Source of the DNA: a bacterium
GTDB taxonomy: Bacteria; ARS69
Assembly (NCBI GenBank): GCA_025774865.1
Contig: JALGZO010000095.1
Location: 1-13,515 of the forward strand
Length of the DNA stretch: 13,515 nucleotides
Reading direction: 5' to 3'
Part shown: piece by piece, positions 6,515 through 13,515 of the stretch
Layout: each line of letters opens with the position of its first letter
Position numbering within the stretch: position 1 is the first letter of the stretch
The notes under the pieces: model-generated
Seen by the model: the letters and a program-made list of their open reading frames with translations, nothing else
Database searches by the model: none
What the model was told of the DNA's origin: nothing
Made by a program: the position numbers and the translations under genes

Positions 6515-6987
6515 CCCCCCTCAGGTCCCTCGTGGTCCGAACGTCCGGACCCGAGGAAACCCGCGCGTGCGGGCTTGCGCTGGGCCGGAGCCTCCCCGGC
6601 CACGTCACGCTTTCGCTCGAAGGTCCGCTCGGATCGGGGAAGACCGTGCTCGCGGGCGGGGTCTGTGAAGCGGTCGGCGTGGAAGGGCCGATCACGAGTC
6701 CAACGTTCACGCTCTTGAACGAGTACGAAGGGCGCAGCGGGCGCCGCGTGATCCACGTGGACTGTTTTCGCCTGAGTGGCGCCGCGGAGTTTCTGGACCT
6801 CGGGGTCGACGACCGGCTGACGGACGACGCGCTGCTGCTCGTGGAGTGGGGCGATCGCGTGACGGAGGCGCTTCCCGCGGACACGATTCGGATCCGGTTG
6901 GAGCCCGGTGACGAGGACGAGCGGCGTATCGTCATCCTCGGGCCGGAAGGTGTGGATCTCGCCGCGCTCGAGGCGGGTGCTGAATGA
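6511..6987 (+). CDS. tsaE: tRNA threonylcarbamoyladenosine biosynthesis ATPase TsaE
   Basis: TsaE is the small ATPase that, with TsaB and TsaD, helps move the threonylcarbamoyl group onto A37 of ANN-decoding tRNAs. The 158 residues show the Walker A loop GPLGSGKT (38-45), the SPTFTLLNEYEG segment that follows switch I in the family, HVDCFRL and the signature VEWGDR. The length is normal. ATG 6511 lies inside the porX stop (ATGA) and has no clear ribosome binding site of its own, which suggests translational coupling. Its stop overlaps the tsaB start in the same way. TsaC and TsaD are not in this window. Confidence 0.95.
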   Translation: MTPLRSLVVRTSGPEETRACGLALGRSLPGHVTLSLEGPLGSGKTVLAGGVCEAVGVEGPITSPTFTLLNEYEGRSGRRVIHVDCFRLSGAAEFLDLGVDDRLTDDALLLVEWGDRVTEALPADTIRIRLEPGDEDERRIVILGPEGVDLAALEAGAE

Positions 6988-7706
6988 GAATCGTCGCGCT
7001 GGAGACGGCCACGACCGACGGGAGCGTCGCGCTCCTCGATGGCGACCGCATCGTCGAGCGGAAGGTGGACCTCCGGGGCGAAGGCGTGGTCGCGGGGCTC
7101 GAGCGGCTGCTCGGAGAGGTGGAGATCCCCCCCGACGAAGTGGACGCCGTGGCCGTATCGGTGGGGCCAGGGTCGTTCACGGGGGTGCGCATCGGCGTCG
7201 CGGCAGCTCAGGGGCTTTGTCGGGGGCTCGATATCCCGGCCGTTCCGGTGGGTACGCTCGAGGCGCTGGCGTGGTCGGCACTGGCCTCGGACTGGGGCCT
7301 GCCGGGCACGCGGTTTCTCGCATCGGTGGACGCGCGCCGAGCCGAGGTTTACGCTGCCCTGTACGGGTGCGGGGCGCAAGGCCCGCCGGAGCTCCTGTGG
7401 GGTCCAGAGGTCGTTTCCTGCGAGGCCCTCGTTCGTCGGTTCGTGGAGATGCGCCCCGAGGTGCGGGAGCAGGTAGGCGCGCTCGTGGGGAGCGGCGCTC
7501 CGCTCCTGGCTCCGCTCTTTCCGGCGGAGTCGGGCTGGGCACGTCCGCAGGCGCTTTCCCGGGCGCAGGCGGCCGCCGTCGCGCGAGTGGGGGCACACAA
7601 GCTCCTTGCCGGGGATACGCGCACTCCGGCCGAGCTGCAACCCATCTACCTCAGGAAGTCGGATGCCGAGATCAACCGCGAGAAAAATCGCCTCTCCACC
7701 AGCTAG
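6984..7706 (+). CDS. tsaB: tRNA threonylcarbamoyladenosine biosynthesis protein TsaB
   Basis: This 240-residue protein belongs to the ASKHA fold family and matches TsaB, the non-catalytic partner that stabilises TsaD in t6A synthesis. The N-terminal strand MRIVALETAT and the family hallmark VGPGSFTGVRIG (60-71) are clear, followed by GLDIPAVPVGTLEALAW. The usual His-Ser-Glu near residue 32 reads RGEGV here, so that motif is not kept; TsaB does not need it for catalysis. ATG 6984 overlaps the tsaE stop (ATGA), so the two subunits are probably made together. The downstream acetyltransferase gene overlaps its end by 44 bases, a common arrangement for tsaB and rimI. Confidence 0.95.
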   Translation: MRIVALETATTDGSVALLDGDRIVERKVDLRGEGVVAGLERLLGEVEIPPDEVDAVAVSVGPGSFTGVRIGVAAAQGLCRGLDIPAVPVGTLEALAWSALASDWGLPGTRFLASVDARRAEVYAALYGCGAQGPPELLWGPEVVSCEALVRRFVEMRPEVREQVGALVGSGAPLLAPLFPAESGWARPQALSRAQAAAVARVGAHKLLAGDTRTPAELQPIYLRKSDAEINREKNRLSTS

Positions 7707-8178
7707 CTTCACTCCGGAGCGCATGCGACTCACCGACCTGCCGGAGGTGTTCGCTCTCGAAGAACTGGTGTTCACCGATCCTTGGTCGGTCGACTCGTTC
7801 GTCGCGGAAGTCGAGCGCAAGGCGGACATCGGCTTTCCCGTGGTGATCCGGGGTGAGCGCGACGAGCTCGTGGGCTACGCCGTCGCCTGGTTCATCGTCG
7901 ACGAAATTCACATCGGCAACATCGCCGTGCATCCGGATTACCAGGGGCGGGGACACGGATCAGCCCTTCTCGAATACGTCATGGAAGAGGGACGTCGCCG
8001 GTCGATGGCCTTCGTCACGCTCGAGGTCCGGCCGTCGAACCGCGCGGCGATCGCGTTGTACGAGCGGCATGGATTCCGCAGGGTCGCGGTTCGCAAGAGC
8101 TACTATCGCGACAATCGTGAGGACGCCCTCGTGCTCGCGTGCCCACTCCACGCCGAAGCGGAGACGCGGCTTGGTTGA
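7663..8178 (+). CDS. rimI: RimI-like GNAT N-acetyltransferase
   Basis: A GNAT-family acetyltransferase that uses acetyl-CoA. RimI acetylates the N-terminus of ribosomal protein S18 and, in some bacteria, other proteins. The 171 residues include the DLPEVFALEELVF helix, EIHIGNIAVHPDYQG, the acetyl-CoA loop Q94-GRGHG-99, and ALYERHGFRRV followed by SYYRDNREDALVL, which matches the RimI end with its conserved Tyr and Glu-Asp-Ala. The start is uncertain: ATG 7663 overlaps tsaB by 44 bases and leaves a basic 15-residue lead. ATG 7723 would remove part of the first strand, so 7663 is preferred. Placement right after tsaB supports RimI over a generic GNAT enzyme. Confidence 0.88.
   Translation: MPRSTARKIASPPASFTPERMRLTDLPEVFALEELVFTDPWSVDSFVAEVERKADIGFPVVIRGERDELVGYAVAWFIVDEIHIGNIAVHPDYQGRGHGSALLEYVMEEGRRRSMAFVTLEVRPSNRAAIALYERHGFRRVAVRKSYYRDNREDALVLACPLHAEAETRLG
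8160..8163 (+). promoter_or_regulatory. Ribosome binding site supporting the TTG start of the phosphorylase
   Basis: GGAG lies seven bases before TTG 8171, inside the 3' end of the rimI-like gene. I see no ATG or GTG nearby in the phosphorylase frame that would suit the family, so this site decides the start. Confidence 0.5.
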
Positions 8179-8995
8179 CGCCGCCGCTCTTCTCCGCAAC
8201 CGCGACGCTGTCAGCTTCCTCACCCGCGAGGGCCTTGAAGGGCCCCGGGTCGGGTTCGTGCTCGGCTCCGGGTGGGGTCACTTCGTGGACTCCACGGAGA
8301 TCGTCGCGGCCTGTCCCTACGAACAGATTCCCGGATTCGGTGAGAGCACGGTGCCCGGGCACGCGGGCCGGCTCGTTCGAGGTCGCTCGGGCGACCACGA
8401 GTATCTCGCGATGCAGGGGCGACTTCACCACTACGAAGGGCATCCTCTATCGCGGATCGGTGCCGCGGTGTCCGTGCTACGCGAGCTCGGCGTGCGGGAG
8501 CTCGTCGTGACGTGCGCGGCGGGGGCCGTGAATCCTGATTACGCGATCGGCGATCTCGTGCTCGTCCGGGACTACATCAACTTCATGCTCGACAGCCCCG
8601 CGCGCGGGGCGGGTGATTCCGTGGGGATTCGCACGAGCCCGTCTCCTCGGTTGCTGACGGCGTCGCGGGAGGCAGCCGAGAGCGAGGGGATCACGCTCGC
8701 CGAGGGTGTACTCTTTTCTTCGAAAGGCCCATCCTACGAGACGCCGGCCGAGGTCCGCATGGTCCGCACGTTCGGCGGCGATGTGGTCAGCATGTCGACC
8801 GCCCCCGAGCTCATCGCCGCCGGCGCGATGGGGATGGAAGCCGTGGCCTTCGCGTGCGTGACGAACATGGCTCCCGGCGTCGTGCCCGGTCGCGAGGTCA
8901 ACCACGAGGAAGTGATCGAGGTGATGGACAAGATGAAGGGGCGCTTCTCCGCGCTGCTCACCGCGATCCTCGCGCGCTTCGAAGGGGATCGCTGA
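8171..8995 (+). CDS. Purine nucleoside phosphorylase (trimeric PNP family)
   Basis: The family cleaves purine (deoxy)nucleosides with phosphate to free base and (deoxy)ribose-1-phosphate in purine salvage. The 274 residues show the phosphate loop LGSGWGHF (31-38), VPGHAGRL, MQGRLHHYEGH (81-91, with His86), TCAAGAVNP, GPSYETPAE with Glu190, MSTAPE and TNMAPG with Asn232. The Glu and Asn pair is the known signature for 6-oxopurine nucleosides such as inosine and guanosine, so those are the likely substrates. The length fits the trimeric class rather than the hexameric DeoD class. The TTG start overlaps rimI by eight bases and has GGAG upstream. The SSKGPSYE variant replaces the more usual GVSGPSFE and is a minor change. 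The gene lies in a t6A-to-lipid chain without other purine genes. Confidence 0.92.
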   Translation: MVDAAALLRNRDAVSFLTREGLEGPRVGFVLGSGWGHFVDSTEIVAACPYEQIPGFGESTVPGHAGRLVRGRSGDHEYLAMQGRLHHYEGHPLSRIGAAVSVLRELGVRELVVTCAAGAVNPDYAIGDLVLVRDYINFMLDSPARGAGDSVGIRTSPSPRLLTASREAAESEGITLAEGVLFSSKGPSYETPAEVRMVRTFGGDVVSMSTAPELIAAGAMGMEAVAFACVTNMAPGVVPGREVNHEEVIEVMDKMKGRFSALLTAILARFEGDR

Positions 8996-8997
8996 CC

Positions 8998-9885
8998 ATG
9001 CCCTGGTTCCGTCGCGCGAAGAAGGGGATCAAGGGCAGCGGCAGCCACAAGAAGGGCGTGCCGGAAGGTGTCTGGATCAAGTGCGACGAATGCAGCGAGA
9101 TCCTCTATCGCCCCGAGATGGACCGGGCCGGCTGGACCTGCCAGAAGTGCGGCTACCACTTTCGTATCGGCAGCCGGAAGTATCTCGACCTGTTGCTCGA
9201 CGAGGGGAGCTTCGTGGAGCAGGACGCCGATCTCACGGCGGCGGATCCCCTCAAATTCCGCGACTCCAAACGGTATCCCGAGCGCCTGGCCGCCGCGAAG
9301 GAAAAGACGGGACTCTCCGACGCGATCGTCGCGGGACGCGGTACCGTGAAAGGTACGCCAGTCTCGATCGCGGCGCTGGACTTCGGCTTCATGGGAGGTA
9401 GCATGGGCTCGGTGGTGGGGGAGCGGGTCGCGCGCGTGACGGAACGCGCGCTGGACGCGCGCCGCGCGCTCGTGACGTTGTCCAGCTCGGGTGGCGCCCG
9501 CATGCAAGAGGGTATCTTGTCCCTGATGCAGATGGCGAAGACGTCGGCGCTTCTCGCGCAGCTCGCCGACGAAGGACTGCCGCACGTCTCGATCCTCACG
9601 GACCCCACGACCGGAGGAGTGACCGCGAGCTTCGCGATGCTCGGCGACATCATCCTGGCCGAGCCGAAAGCGCTCATCGGGTTCGCGGGCCCGCGCGTCA
9701 TCAAGGAGACGATCCAACAGGAGCTGCCGGAGGGTTTTCAGCGGGCCGAGTTTCTCCTCGAACACGGATTCGTCGACCGGGTGGTGCACCGCAAGGAAAT
9801 GCGGGACGAGCTCGCGCAGGTGCTCGCCTTCTTCGGGGACGCGCCCATGGTGCCGCCGGCGCCGCGGCGGCGAAGGGACGACTGA
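8998..9885 (+). CDS. accD: Acetyl-CoA carboxylase carboxyltransferase subunit beta
   Basis: AccD pairs with AccA to transfer the carboxyl group from biotin to acetyl-CoA, giving malonyl-CoA for fatty acid synthesis. The 295 residues begin with a basic lead, then a four-cysteine zinc ribbon (Cys29, Cys32, Cys48, Cys51), then the crotonase-like carboxyltransferase domain: MGGSMGSVVGE, SSSGGARMQEGILSLMQMAK, DPTTGGVTASFAMLGD and GFAGPRVIKETI. All hallmark segments are present and the length is typical. ATG 8998 is two bases after the phosphorylase stop. The tail ends in a short Pro/Arg-rich run. The following folC gene repeats the accD-folC order seen in E. coli. Confidence 0.97.
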   Translation: MPWFRRAKKGIKGSGSHKKGVPEGVWIKCDECSEILYRPEMDRAGWTCQKCGYHFRIGSRKYLDLLLDEGSFVEQDADLTAADPLKFRDSKRYPERLAAAKEKTGLSDAIVAGRGTVKGTPVSIAALDFGFMGGSMGSVVGERVARVTERALDARRALVTLSSSGGARMQEGILSLMQMAKTSALLAQLADEGLPHVSILTDPTTGGVTASFAMLGDIILAEPKALIGFAGPRVIKETIQQELPEGFQRAEFLLEHGFVDRVVHRKEMRDELAQVLAFFGDAPMVPPAPRRRRDD

Positions 9886-9892
9886 GAACCCG

Positions 9893-11212
9893 ATGGCCGA
9901 ACCAATCGGACCGTTCGAAAGGCTGGGCGCGCTCCGCGGCCAGTCCGTCGACCTCGGCCTCTTCCAGATCACGCGCCTTCTCGACCGGCTCGACCACCCG
10001 GAGCGGGACTACCCCGCGGTGCACGTGGCCGGGACGAACGGCAAGGGCTCGGTCTGCGCGATGATCGCGGCGTCGCTGCAAGCCGCGGGGCATCGCGTCG
10101 GCCTGCTCACGTCGCCGCACCTCGTCGATTACCCGGAGCGGATCCGTGTGAATGGCGTGCCCATCCGCGACGATGAAGCCGGAACGATCATCGATGGGCT
10201 CGAGAAACCCGACGGCACGTTCGACGGCTCCTTCTTCGAAGTCGTGACGGCGCTCGCGCTCGAGCACTTCCGTCGCCGCGGTGTGGACGTCGCGGTGCTC
10301 GAGGTCGGGCTCGGGGGTCGCCTCGACGCGACGAACGTCTGCTTCCCGAGGGTGACCGCGATCACGTCGATCGATCTCGATCACGTCAAGACCCTCGGCG
10401 CCGACCTGCCGACGATCGCGGCCGAGAAGGCGGGAATCGTGAAGCCGGGGATTCCCGTGGTGGCCGGGGCGATGGATGCCGACGCCCGGCAGGTGCTCGA
10501 GGCGATCGCCGCCCGGCGCGGGGCGCCGTTCCGATCAGCCGCCGACGAGGTGGAGGTCCGCATCCTGTCGCAAAGCTGGGACGGGCTCGAGGTCTCCCTC
10601 CGGCTGCCCGGCGGCCGCGCGCACGGGGTGCGGATCCCTCTGCCCGGTCGCCACCAGGCGGCGAACCTCGCGGTGGCCGCGCTCGCGGCTCGTCTCTTCG
10701 ACCCTCGCCCCGGTTCGCTCGAGCTTCTTCTGGGCGGTATCGAGGACACGCGCTGGCCCGGCCGCCTCCAGCGGGTGGAAGGAAACCCGGTTCGCGTCTA
10801 CGATGTGGCTCACAATCTGGCCGGGTCCCAAGCGCTGTCGGACGCTCTCGAAGAGCTCGGAATCCCGGATGGTTCGGCGGTCGTCGTCGGAGTTCTCGGG
10901 GACAAGGATCTCTCCGGGATGGCGGAGGCGCTGGCGCGCCACTTCCGCACGGCGGTCGCGGCCACGCCGCCACATCCGCTCCGAGCGCGGCCGGCGGCCG
11001 AGACGGCGGCAGCGCTGCGGGAAGCGGGCATCGAGTCGGTCGCCCGGGAAGACGTCGGGGTGGCGGTCGAGGAAGCGGAGCGCCGGCTCGAGCCCGGCGG
11101 CTGGATCGTCGTCACCGGCTCGCTCTTCACGGTCGGAGCGGCCATGCAAGCGTTCGGCGATTCGGTCGATGGGCCCGCCGCGCGCGCGAACCTCGCGGCT
11201 CGCGAGGGGTAG
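9893..11212 (+). CDS. folC: Folylpolyglutamate synthase / dihydrofolate synthase
   Basis: FolC adds glutamate to dihydropteroate and/or to folates, using ATP. The 439 residues show the P-loop GTNGKGS (47-53), LTSPHLVDYPERIRVNG, FFEVVTALALEHF, EVGLGGRLDATN and SIDLDHVKTLG, then AEKAGIVKPG. The Mur-ligase-type C-terminal domain carries DVAHNLAGSQAL, which corresponds to the family DgAHNp motif with Pro changed to Leu. The start at ATG 9893 is seven bases after accD. Whether it is bifunctional or only one of the two activities cannot be told by eye. The last part includes a segment rich in Ala and Arg. Confidence 0.95.
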   Translation: MAEPIGPFERLGALRGQSVDLGLFQITRLLDRLDHPERDYPAVHVAGTNGKGSVCAMIAASLQAAGHRVGLLTSPHLVDYPERIRVNGVPIRDDEAGTIIDGLEKPDGTFDGSFFEVVTALALEHFRRRGVDVAVLEVGLGGRLDATNVCFPRVTAITSIDLDHVKTLGADLPTIAAEKAGIVKPGIPVVAGAMDADARQVLEAIAARRGAPFRSAADEVEVRILSQSWDGLEVSLRLPGGRAHGVRIPLPGRHQAANLAVAALAARLFDPRPGSLELLLGGIEDTRWPGRLQRVEGNPVRVYDVAHNLAGSQALSDALEELGIPDGSAVVVGVLGDKDLSGMAEALARHFRTAVAATPPHPLRARPAAETAAALREAGIESVAREDVGVAVEEAERRLEPGGWIVVTGSLFTVGAAMQAFGDSVDGPAARANLAAREG

Positions 11213-11228
11213 AGAATAGAGGAGCCCC

Positions 11229-12335
11229 ATGGCGCAGGTCGTGTTTCGCGATGTCTGGAAGATCTTCCCCGGCGACGTCGAGGCCGTACGTGAGGCCAAC
11301 TTCACGATCGAGGACGGCGAGTTCATGGTCGTCGTGGGGCCGTCCGGCTGCGGCAAATCGACCACTCTACGAATGGTCGCGGGTCTGGAGGACGTGACGC
11401 GGGGCGAGATCTCCATCGACGGTCAGGTCGTCAACGACGTCGCGCCCAAGGATCGCGACATCGCCATGGTGTTTCAGAACTACGCCCTGTATCCGCACAT
11501 GACCGTATACGACAACATGGCGTTCGGTCTGAAGATGCGGAAGTACGCGAAGCCCGAGATCGATACGCGCGTTCGTGAAGCGGCGGAGATCCTCGGGCTC
11601 ACCGAGTACTTGAGCCGAAAGCCGAAGGCGTTGTCGGGCGGCCAGCGACAGCGGGTCGCGGTGGGGCGCGCGATCGTGAGGAAGCCCAAGGTCTTCCTGT
11701 TCGACGAGCCGCTCTCCAACCTCGACGCGAAGCTCCGCGTACAAATGCGCGCCGAGATCTCGCGACTCCACCAGCAGCTCGGAGCCACGATGCTCTACGT
11801 GACCCACGATCAGGTCGAAGCCATGACCATGGGCACGCGAATCACCCTGATGAAGGACGGCGACATCCAGCAGATCGATGGTCCACTCACGCTCTATCGC
11901 GAACCGAAGAATCGCTTCGTGGCGGAGTTCATCGGTAGCCCGGCCATGAACATCTTCGACGGTACCCTCGGATCGGACTCGGGCGGCACCGTCTTCGACA
12001 CGGGCGTGTTTTCGGTCGGGCTCGGCGCGTTGCCCGGGGCCGATGCTCTGCCCGCAAGAGTCGCGATCGGCGTGCGTCCAGAGAACCTCGCTTTCGCCGA
12101 TGGCGAGACCGCCGCCGGGGTTCTCGATGTCTCGGTCGAGCTCGTCGAGCCGCTCGGCAGCGAGATCTACCTCCATGGTCGAGTGGGGGATCGTCGACTC
12201 GTCGCGCGCATCGGACCGGATCATCCGGTCCGGGTCGGCGATCAAGTCCGTCTTGCGATGGACCTCGCCCATCTTCATTTCTTCGACGGCGAGTCCGGCG
12301 TCGCCCTTCGTCCCACCCCTTCGCAGGTCTCGTAA
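11229..12335 (+). CDS. ABC transporter ATPase, MalK/UgpC/MsmX type
   Basis: This 368-residue cytoplasmic ATPase has the layout of sugar-importer subunits. The nucleotide-binding domain carries Walker [10 protein letters not shown] (37-45), the Q loop in [17 protein letters not shown], signature LSGGQ (135-139), Walker B VFLFDEP (155-161) and switch His193 (VTHDQ). The C-terminal part (about 235-368) is an OB/TOBE regulatory domain starting near [13 protein letters not shown], with GVRPENL inside. This is not LptB, which is shorter and lacks the OB domain. No permease or binding-protein gene is in the window, so it may be a shared ATPase that serves several sugar importers, as known for MsmX. 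GAGGAG at 11219-11224 precedes ATG 11229. The OstA-like gene follows after a single base. Confidence 0.93.
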   Translation: MAQVVFRDVWKIFPGDVEAVREANFTIEDGEFMVVVGPSGCGKSTTLRMVAGLEDVTRGEISIDGQVVNDVAPKDRDIAMVFQNYALYPHMTVYDNMAFGLKMRKYAKPEIDTRVREAAEILGLTEYLSRKPKALSGGQRQRVAVGRAIVRKPKVFLFDEPLSNLDAKLRVQMRAEISRLHQQLGATMLYVTHDQVEAMTMGTRITLMKDGDIQQIDGPLTLYREPKNRFVAEFIGSPAMNIFDGTLGSDSGGTVFDTGVFSVGLGALPGADALPARVAIGVRPENLAFADGETAAGVLDVSVELVEPLGSEIYLHGRVGDRRLVARIGPDHPVRVGDQVRLAMDLAHLHFFDGESGVALRPTPSQVS

Positions 12336-12336
12336 C

Positions 12337-13515
12337 GTGGCGCGGCTGTGGGCGTCCCGTCGCGGATGCCTGCTCGTGGGTTTTCTTTGCCTTTTCGTAC
12401 CGCTCCCGCTCGCCGCCGCCCCCGAAGAGGAGGAGTCGTGGCGAATCGCTTCGAAGTCTTCGCAGGCGGTGCGCGCCGCCGACGGCGGTCGCATCGTTTC
12501 GTTCGTGGATGAGGTCCGGATCCTCCACGGTGCGCTGACCATCACCGCCGACGCCGCTCGCTACCTCGACCAGTCACGACGGGCGATCCTCACCGGCCAC
12601 GTCGTGATGACCCAGGACACCACGGTCGTGCGCGCGCCGTTCGCGCTCTACGACCGGGAACGGCGGATCGCGCGCTTCCCGAACGGCATCGTGATCGAGC
12701 GCCCGTCCGGTACCGCGGTGGGCGACGCCGGATGGTGGTGGCGCGACGATCAGAAGTTCGAGCTGCGAGGCGACGCCGCGGCGGCCGACACCTCCGGCAC
12801 GCTCGACGCGGAGGCGATGACGCTCGACACCGCCCGCGACGTGTTCTACGCAGTGGGGGCCGCGCGCCTCGTCGACGATGCCAGCGGGGTGATCATCGAG
12901 GGCGAGAACCTCCAGTACGATCGGAACGCGGCGCTCGCGACAGCGATCGGCGCGCCGTCCGCGACCTTCGTGGACGAAGACAGCGTGTCGATCCTCATCA
13001 CGTCCGAACGCATGACGTACGACCCCGCGACGAACGTCGCGATCGCGACCGGTGACGTCCATGTTCAACGCGGCTCGGTCGAGGCCACGGCGGGAGAGGG
13101 GACGTTCTGGCGCGACGAGGACCGGTTCGTCCTGACCGACGGTCCGGAGCTCATCGACGGGGCGACGGTCGTCACCGGAGAGCTCGTCGAGCTGCAAATG
13201 CAGGGACCCGGACGGCGGCAAGTTCGCGTGCGAGGCGGCGCCCGCGTCGCGAATCGGTTTCTCGACGAGAGGGAGCGACCGGCCGCGGCCGCGCCGGAGG
13301 CCGTGGACCTGACAGAGACCCGGGAGCGAATCGAGACCGAAGCGGCCGAGATTCCCGTGGAAGCCCCGGCCGACGCGGCCGGGTTCGACGACGCGACCAT
13401 CGATCCGCCCGAGGGGCCGCGTCCCGAGGATGAAATGCAGGCGGCCATCGATGCCGAACCAGCGCCGACCGCAGACGCAGAAGAGGCCGCCGACAAAGAG
13501 CCGCTCCCGGAGTGG
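12337..13515 (+). CDS. OstA/LptA-like exported protein with acidic linker (3' end missing)
   Basis: Reading from GTG 12337, the frame stays open to the window end (393 codons), so the gene is cut. A signal peptide is clear: basic MARLWASRRG, a hydrophobic run to about residue 25, and a likely cut after LAAA near residue 28. Residues 40-300 contain repeated beta-strand units typical of the OstA fold, such as ITADAARYLDQ, AILTGHVVMTQDTTVVRAP, GTLDAEAMTLDTARDVFYAVG, VIIEGENLQYDRN and MTYDPATNVAIATGDVHVQRG. The LptA family bridges the periplasm and carries lipopolysaccharide to the outer membrane; long OstA-like proteins occur in several phyla. From about residue 309 the sequence becomes Ala/Glu/Pro-rich and very acidic up to the window end, which is unusual for LptA and may link to a second domain. 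The start is one base after the ABC ATPase stop. The lipid substrate is unknown. Confidence 0.85.
   Translation, partial: MARLWASRRGCLLVGFLCLFVPLPLAAAPEEEESWRIASKSSQAVRAADGGRIVSFVDEVRILHGALTITADAARYLDQSRRAILTGHVVMTQDTTVVRAPFALYDRERRIARFPNGIVIERPSGTAVGDAGWWWRDDQKFELRGDAAAADTSGTLDAEAMTLDTARDVFYAVGAARLVDDASGVIIEGENLQYDRNAALATAIGAPSATFVDEDSVSILITSERMTYDPATNVAIATGDVHVQRGSVEATAGEGTFWRDEDRFVLTDGPELIDGATVVTGELVELQMQGPGRRQVRVRGGARVANRFLDERERPAAAAPEAVDLTETRERIETEAAEIPVEAPADAAGFDDATIDPPEGPRPEDEMQAAIDAEPAPTADAEEAADKEPLPEW

Noticed and set aside
7723-7725. ATG 7723 as the start of the RimI-like protein
   Set aside because: It would remove residues that form the first strand of the GNAT fold, so the upstream ATG 7663 is a better fit despite the 44-base overlap with tsaB.
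11229-12335. The ABC ATPase as LptB because it precedes an OstA/LptA-like gene
   Set aside because: It is about 120 residues too long and has the C-terminal OB/TOBE domain of MalK/UgpC-type proteins, which LptB lacks.

Overview
The window is visibly GC-rich. It carries 14 protein genes, all on the + strand and tightly packed; the gene at each end is cut by the window edge. I see no RNA genes, insertion sequences, CRISPR arrays or phage genes. The organism looks like a Gram-negative bacterium, because it has an exported OstA/LptA-like protein and a polyprenyl-phosphate glycan primer. A PorX-type response regulator (receiver plus PglZ-like phosphatase fold) sits next to a PorY-like kinase, which suggests the Bacteroidota or a GC-rich relative in the wider FCB group (Gemmatimonadota, Eisenbacteria or Krumholzibacteriota type). 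The phylum cannot be settled from this window.

Left part (1-2622): the C-terminal end of a nucleotide-sugar epimerase/dehydratase, then a protein built like a receiver joined to a histidine kinase, then a WecA/MraY-type polyprenyl-phosphate sugar-1-phosphate transferase. This looks like the edge of a surface-glycan locus. The receiver-kinase protein has lost the phospho-accepting Asp of the receiver, and Lys stands where the kinase His should be.

Middle (2697-6514): a hydroxymethylbilane synthase (HemC) homologue with a plausible promoter, a strong ribosome binding site and a terminator-like hairpin of its own. It has lost nearly all known catalytic residues, including the cofactor-binding Cys. 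It is followed by an intact-looking membrane histidine kinase and a PorX-like regulator.

Right part (6511-13515): housekeeping genes in a coupled chain. These are tsaE, tsaB and a RimI-like acetyltransferase (t6A tRNA modification and protein N-acetylation), purine nucleoside phosphorylase, accD, folC, a MalK/UgpC-type ABC ATPase, and the start of an OstA/LptA-like envelope protein. porX overlaps tsaE by ATGA, tying the signalling pair to the housekeeping run.

The points most worth following are the two catalytically degenerate proteins (416-1516 and 2697-3575) and the adjacent PorY-like/PorX pair.
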